64,000 bases of DNA from Trebonia sp963785645. Its GTDB lineage: Bacteria > Actinomycetota > Actinomycetes > Streptosporangiales > Streptosporangiaceae. Made by a program: the position numbers and the translations under genes. A model generated the notes under the pieces. That model had not been told where the DNA came from. It worked only from the letters and a program-made list of their open reading frames with translations, and made no database searches. This document shows positions 61,744-64,000 of the stretch, piece by piece (the first letter of the stretch is position 1; each line of letters begins with the position of its first letter). The stretch covers positions 442,157 to 506,156 of the forward strand of contig CAWAWG010000001.1 of NCBI GenBank assembly GCA_963785645.1, in the 5' to 3' direction.

Positions 61744-62096
61744 CAGGACTTCCCGTTCAGGATCTCCAGGCCCTTCTCGGCGTTGAGCGCGGTCCTGACC
61801 CCGCTCAGGGACAGCCCGAGTTCGGTCAGCGTGATCGCCACCGCCGGGCGCATGCCGACGATGACCGTCTCGGCGTCGAAGAGCCGCGATATCGACCCCA
61901 TCATGGTCAGCATCCGGCCGATGAACGAGTCGACGATCTCGACCGCGGTGATGTCGATGATCACCCCGTTCGCCCCGGTGACGGCCAGCTCGTCAGCCAT
62001 GTCTTCCTGGAGGCGCATGACGGTGTCGTCCTGCAGGTCGATCTGGATGGAGACGAACAGCGTCTGCCCGATCCTGAGGATCGGCACCCGCTCCAT
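61743..62096 (-). CDS. rsbS: Stressosome scaffold protein RsbS
   Basis: The 117-aa single STAS domain starts MERVPILRIGQTLFVSIQID and has the target serine Ser57 in DITAVEIVDSFIGRM, corresponding to Ser59 of Bacillus RsbS. It builds the stressosome core with RsbR and sequesters RsbT until phosphorylated. The gene lies 13 bp after rsbR. Confidence 0.93.
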   Translation of the reverse strand: MERVPILRIGQTLFVSIQIDLQDDTVMRLQEDMADELAVTGANGVIIDITAVEIVDSFIGRMLTMMGSISRLFDAETVIVGMRPAVAITLTELGLSLSGVRTALNAEKGLEILNGKS

Positions 62097-62109
62097 AACT
62101 GGATCCGGC

Positions 62110-62934
62110 TCATGCTGAGGCCGCCGGCACGACCTTCAGCCCGGCCTGCCGCAGCGCGAGCGCGAGCGCGTCGGCGAGCGTCGCCTTGGTGGCGATGTCG
62201 CCGAACTCGATGCCGAGCGACACGATCGTCTGCGCGACCTGCGGCCTGATGCCGGAGATGGTGCACTCCGCGCCGAGCAACCGGGCCGCGCTGACGGTCT
62301 TGAGCAGGTGCTGTGCGACCTCGGTATCCACCGTGGACACGCCGGTGATGTCGATCACCGCATGGCCGGCCCCGGTCGCCACGAGTGTGTCAAGGAGCTT
62401 CTCCATCACCAGTTGCGTGCGGGCCGAGTCGAGCGTGCCGACGAGCGGCACCGCGATGATTCCGTCCCACAGCCGTACGACCGGCGTGGAGAGCTCAAGC
62501 ATCGCGGTCGTCTGATCGGAGATGATCTGCTCGCGCGCCGCCGAGTACGCCTCGAAGGTCTGCAGGCCAAGGTCGTCGATCACGCGGGAGAACGCGAGGA
62601 ACTCGGGCACCAGCTCAGCGGTGTCCGCCACGAGTTCGTAGACGGCTTCCTTGAGTGAGAACACCCCGAGCGCGGTCTCGCTTGGCGTGAAACCGTTCCT
62701 GGCGCGGCTGCGCGAAAGCTCGTCAAGGTACGCCCGCAGCTCCCCGGCGGCGTGATCGTCCGCATCGGACAGTGCCCGGATGATCAGTCCGTAAAGATCA
62801 CCGAGGTCGCGTCGCACCTCGTCAAGGGAGGTCCGACCGCGCACGCCGACGACAACTAGCTCACTCCAGCGGCCGACGACCTTGTCCCGGTGGTCGCGCA
62901 AGTACTCCGCCATGCGGGTACCACTAACGTCCAT
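62110..62934 (-). CDS. rsbR: Stressosome sensor protein RsbR
   Basis: The 274-aa protein has an N-terminal four-helix RsbRD-like sensor (residues ~8-135) and a C-terminal STAS domain (VPLVGTLDSARTQLVMEKLL, then HAVIDITGVSTVDTEVAQHL). Thr204 in VDTEV corresponds to the second phosphorylation site of Bacillus RsbRA. The first site (Thr171 there) aligns with Ser170 here. The ATG at 62934 has AGGAAG upstream and an AT-rich stretch at 62935-62985 may hold a promoter. Confidence 0.92.
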   Translation of the reverse strand: MDVSGTRMAEYLRDHRDKVVGRWSELVVVGVRGRTSLDEVRRDLGDLYGLIIRALSDADDHAAGELRAYLDELSRSRARNGFTPSETALGVFSLKEAVYELVADTAELVPEFLAFSRVIDDLGLQTFEAYSAAREQIISDQTTAMLELSTPVVRLWDGIIAVPLVGTLDSARTQLVMEKLLDTLVATGAGHAVIDITGVSTVDTEVAQHLLKTVSAARLLGAECTISGIRPQVAQTIVSLGIEFGDIATKATLADALALALRQAGLKVVPAASA

Positions 62935-63034
62935 AATGTCTTCCTATTTATTAGTAATTGCTAAAGAAGTTATTGAGCCTCCCAAGGGTACATCGGGAGG
63001 CGGTCTCGGCAGCAGTGCCCGTCGGATACCCGCT

Positions 63035-63653
63035 TTAACGAAACCCTAACGCAGTTCCCAGCGAGGGTCCTTGACGCACAGTGCCCCAACACGGTGCCCC
63101 GAACACGGTGCCCCAACACAGTGCCCCAACACGGGGCGCTAACACGGGCCCCCGACGCAGGGACATGTGCATCCGGATGACCGTCCCGTTCTGGTCGGAG
63201 TGGAGATCCACCCGGTCACAGACCTGGTGGACGAGCCAGAGGCCGTGGCCGCCGTTGGCGTCCGGATCCGGCGGCCGAGCTGCCGGCCGCCGGATCCGCG
63301 ATGACCCCCTCGTCGCGGATCTCGCAGATGACCTCGTGGTCGTCCGACCAGATCTCTATCGACCCCGGTGACTTGGCATGCCGGACGGTATTGCCGGCGA
63401 CCTCGCCGACCGCGATCACGAAGTCGACCACGCGGTCGTCCGGCAGGCCCGCCATCCTGGCCTGCTTTTCCGCGAGCGCGCGGACCTCAGACAGATTCGT
63501 GGTGTAGACGAAAGGCATGCTGTGGTCTCCCGGGGGTGACCCCCCGTACCCGCCAGGTTGGGCGCCCCCGTACCGCCCGCTGTCCAAGGGGCGTGGCGTG
63601 CCCGTGGGTTGCACGGGCGAGCGGGATTCTTGGAAATTCTGTTGTCGAAACAT
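63035..63653 (-). pseudogene. RsbW-like anti-sigma kinase, frameshifted, repeat-extended tail
   Basis: The ATG at 63653 follows the upstream stop by two bases. A Gly/Pro/Gln-rich leader is followed by the kinase: VRALAEKQARMAGLPDDRVV, DFVIAVGEVAGNTVRHAKSP and CEIRDEGVIADP. Near 63280 the frame shifts by one base and the domain ends DANGGHGLWLVHQVCDRVDL and GTVIRMHMSLRR. The corrected frame then runs through a 13-nt repeat encoding a Gly/Cys/Trp-rich tail to TAA at 63035. The next ATG, MPFVYTTNLSEV (63518), is an alternative start. It would phosphorylate a STAS antagonist and bind a sigma factor. Confidence 0.75.
63078..63150. repeat. Degenerate 13-14-nt tandem repeat
   Basis: About five units based on GTGCCCCAACACG follow one another (AGTGCCCCAACAC, GGTGCCCCGAACAC, GGTGCCCCAACAC, AGTGCCCCAACAC, then more diverged GGGGCGCTAACAC). 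The tract lies at the 3' end of the RsbW-like gene on the other strand. Confidence 0.75.
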
Positions 63654-63655
63654 GT

Positions 63656-64000
63656 TCAGCCACTACGGCCGACCTTCCAACTGGCCACGGCGTCGCGGGC
63701 CTCCGGTACCGGCCACCGGTGGCTGTCGATCATCACGAAGTTGAGTCCGGCATCCACGCCCCTGACCGCCTGCTCGAGCGTGTGGGTCTCGTTGAGCAGG
63801 AAGGATGCCGGTATCCGGCAGCCTTCGAGGAGGGCCCGACCGCTCGCGCCGAGGAATTCGATGCCGCCCGCGTCAAGCCACTCATCAGCCAGCATCTTCG
63901 TTCTGCGCCGAAACCGACTATGACGGGGGCGTCGGCCTCGGCCGCCGCGAGCACGGCCTCGAAGGGGAAGCAAGCACCAACTGAACCAGTAGAGGGCACA
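63656..64000 (-). pseudogene. Class II aldolase-like protein, partial and frameshifted
   Basis: The gene enters from the right edge. One frame gives VGACFPFEAVLAAAEADAPV and IVGFG. After a one-base change near 63900 it continues MLADEWLDAGGIEFLGASGR, IPASFLLNETHTLEQAVRGV and DAGLNFVMIDSHRWPV to the stop at 63656. The pattern AxxxxAPVIxxxG...HTxxxEQAxRxxDAGxxxVMID resembles class II fructose/tagatose-bisphosphate aldolases (GatY/FbaA), which bind zinc and an aldol substrate. It is far shorter than those enzymes after the MID motif, so it may be a truncated or repurposed sensor-like version. It is the first visible gene of the stress operon. Confidence 0.4.

Overview
The window is high-GC DNA with actinobacterial gene content: a sigE-family ECF sigma factor, pyruvate phosphate dikinase, an actinobacterial dGTPase, dnaG followed by a primary-type sigma factor, an ATPase-LuxR regulator, DUF1707/DUF5988/DUF6295 small proteins and an RsbRST stressosome operon. 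The organism is most likely a soil or filamentous actinomycete. I cannot name the genus from sequence alone.

Layout. 1-7.7 kb: ECF sigma factor and its membrane partner (minus), then ppdK behind an array of operator-like repeats, dgt, a frameshifted DUF5988 gene, a 17-bp tandem repeat and a ferredoxin-reductase-type flavoprotein. 8-18.3 kb: DUF559/AbiEi-like protein, HAD hydrolase, membrane acyltransferase, dnaG, sigma-70, a small protein, a 987-aa ATPase-LuxR regulator and tRNA-Asn. 18.5-25.5 kb: YtxH-like protein, RbsB/RbsA/RbsC-type ABC importer, SDR dehydrogenase, signature amidase. 25.5-27.9 kb: an accessory pocket with two very small membrane proteins, a PD-(D/E)XK-type nuclease and a RelE/HigB toxin with XRE antitoxin. 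27.9-37 kb (minus): alpha-galactosidase, a sugar ABC importer, SDR, FadR-type GntR regulator, galactonate-dehydratase-like enolase-superfamily enzyme and mutarotase-like protein, together a galactoside uptake and oxidative galactose module. 37.4-42.5 kb: tandem paralogous multi-pass membrane proteins and an LPG-synthase-type membrane protein. 42.8-53.4 kb: MFS exporter/MarR pair, berberine-bridge-type oxidase, ROK regulator, secreted GH16 enzyme with duplicated C-terminal domains, aldo/keto reductase, DUF6295 protein, dienelactone hydrolase. 53.6-56.7 kb: beta-clamp paralogue, two DUF1707 proteins, a PCu(A)C lipoprotein. 56.8-64 kb: STAS protein and a long minus-strand stress-signalling operon (aldolase-like fragment, RsbW-like kinase, RsbR, RsbS, RsbT, RsbT-RsbX fusion, hybrid histidine kinase, response-regulator PP2C phosphatase).

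A strong feature of the sequence is the number of single-base frame breaks. Many otherwise well conserved genes switch frame once or more: nearly everything from 27.9 to 41.3 kb, plus the DUF5988 gene, rbsA, aldo/keto reductase, beta clamp, second DUF1707 gene, hybrid kinase and RsbW-like gene. ppdK, dgt, dnaG, the sigma factor and the LuxR regulator are intact. I interpret most breaks as draft-sequence indels, but real decay of the sugar cluster cannot be excluded. Gene spans given for these loci run from the inferred start to the inferred stop across the frame changes.

The best candidate for something undescribed is the 25.57-26.75 kb cassette, which couples a Mrr-like nuclease domain to two tiny membrane proteins beside a toxin-antitoxin pair. 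Other items of note are the operator array before ppdK, the 387-bp perfectly repeated module in the GH16 gene, several short tandem repeats in or at the ends of genes, and the extended stressosome operon.
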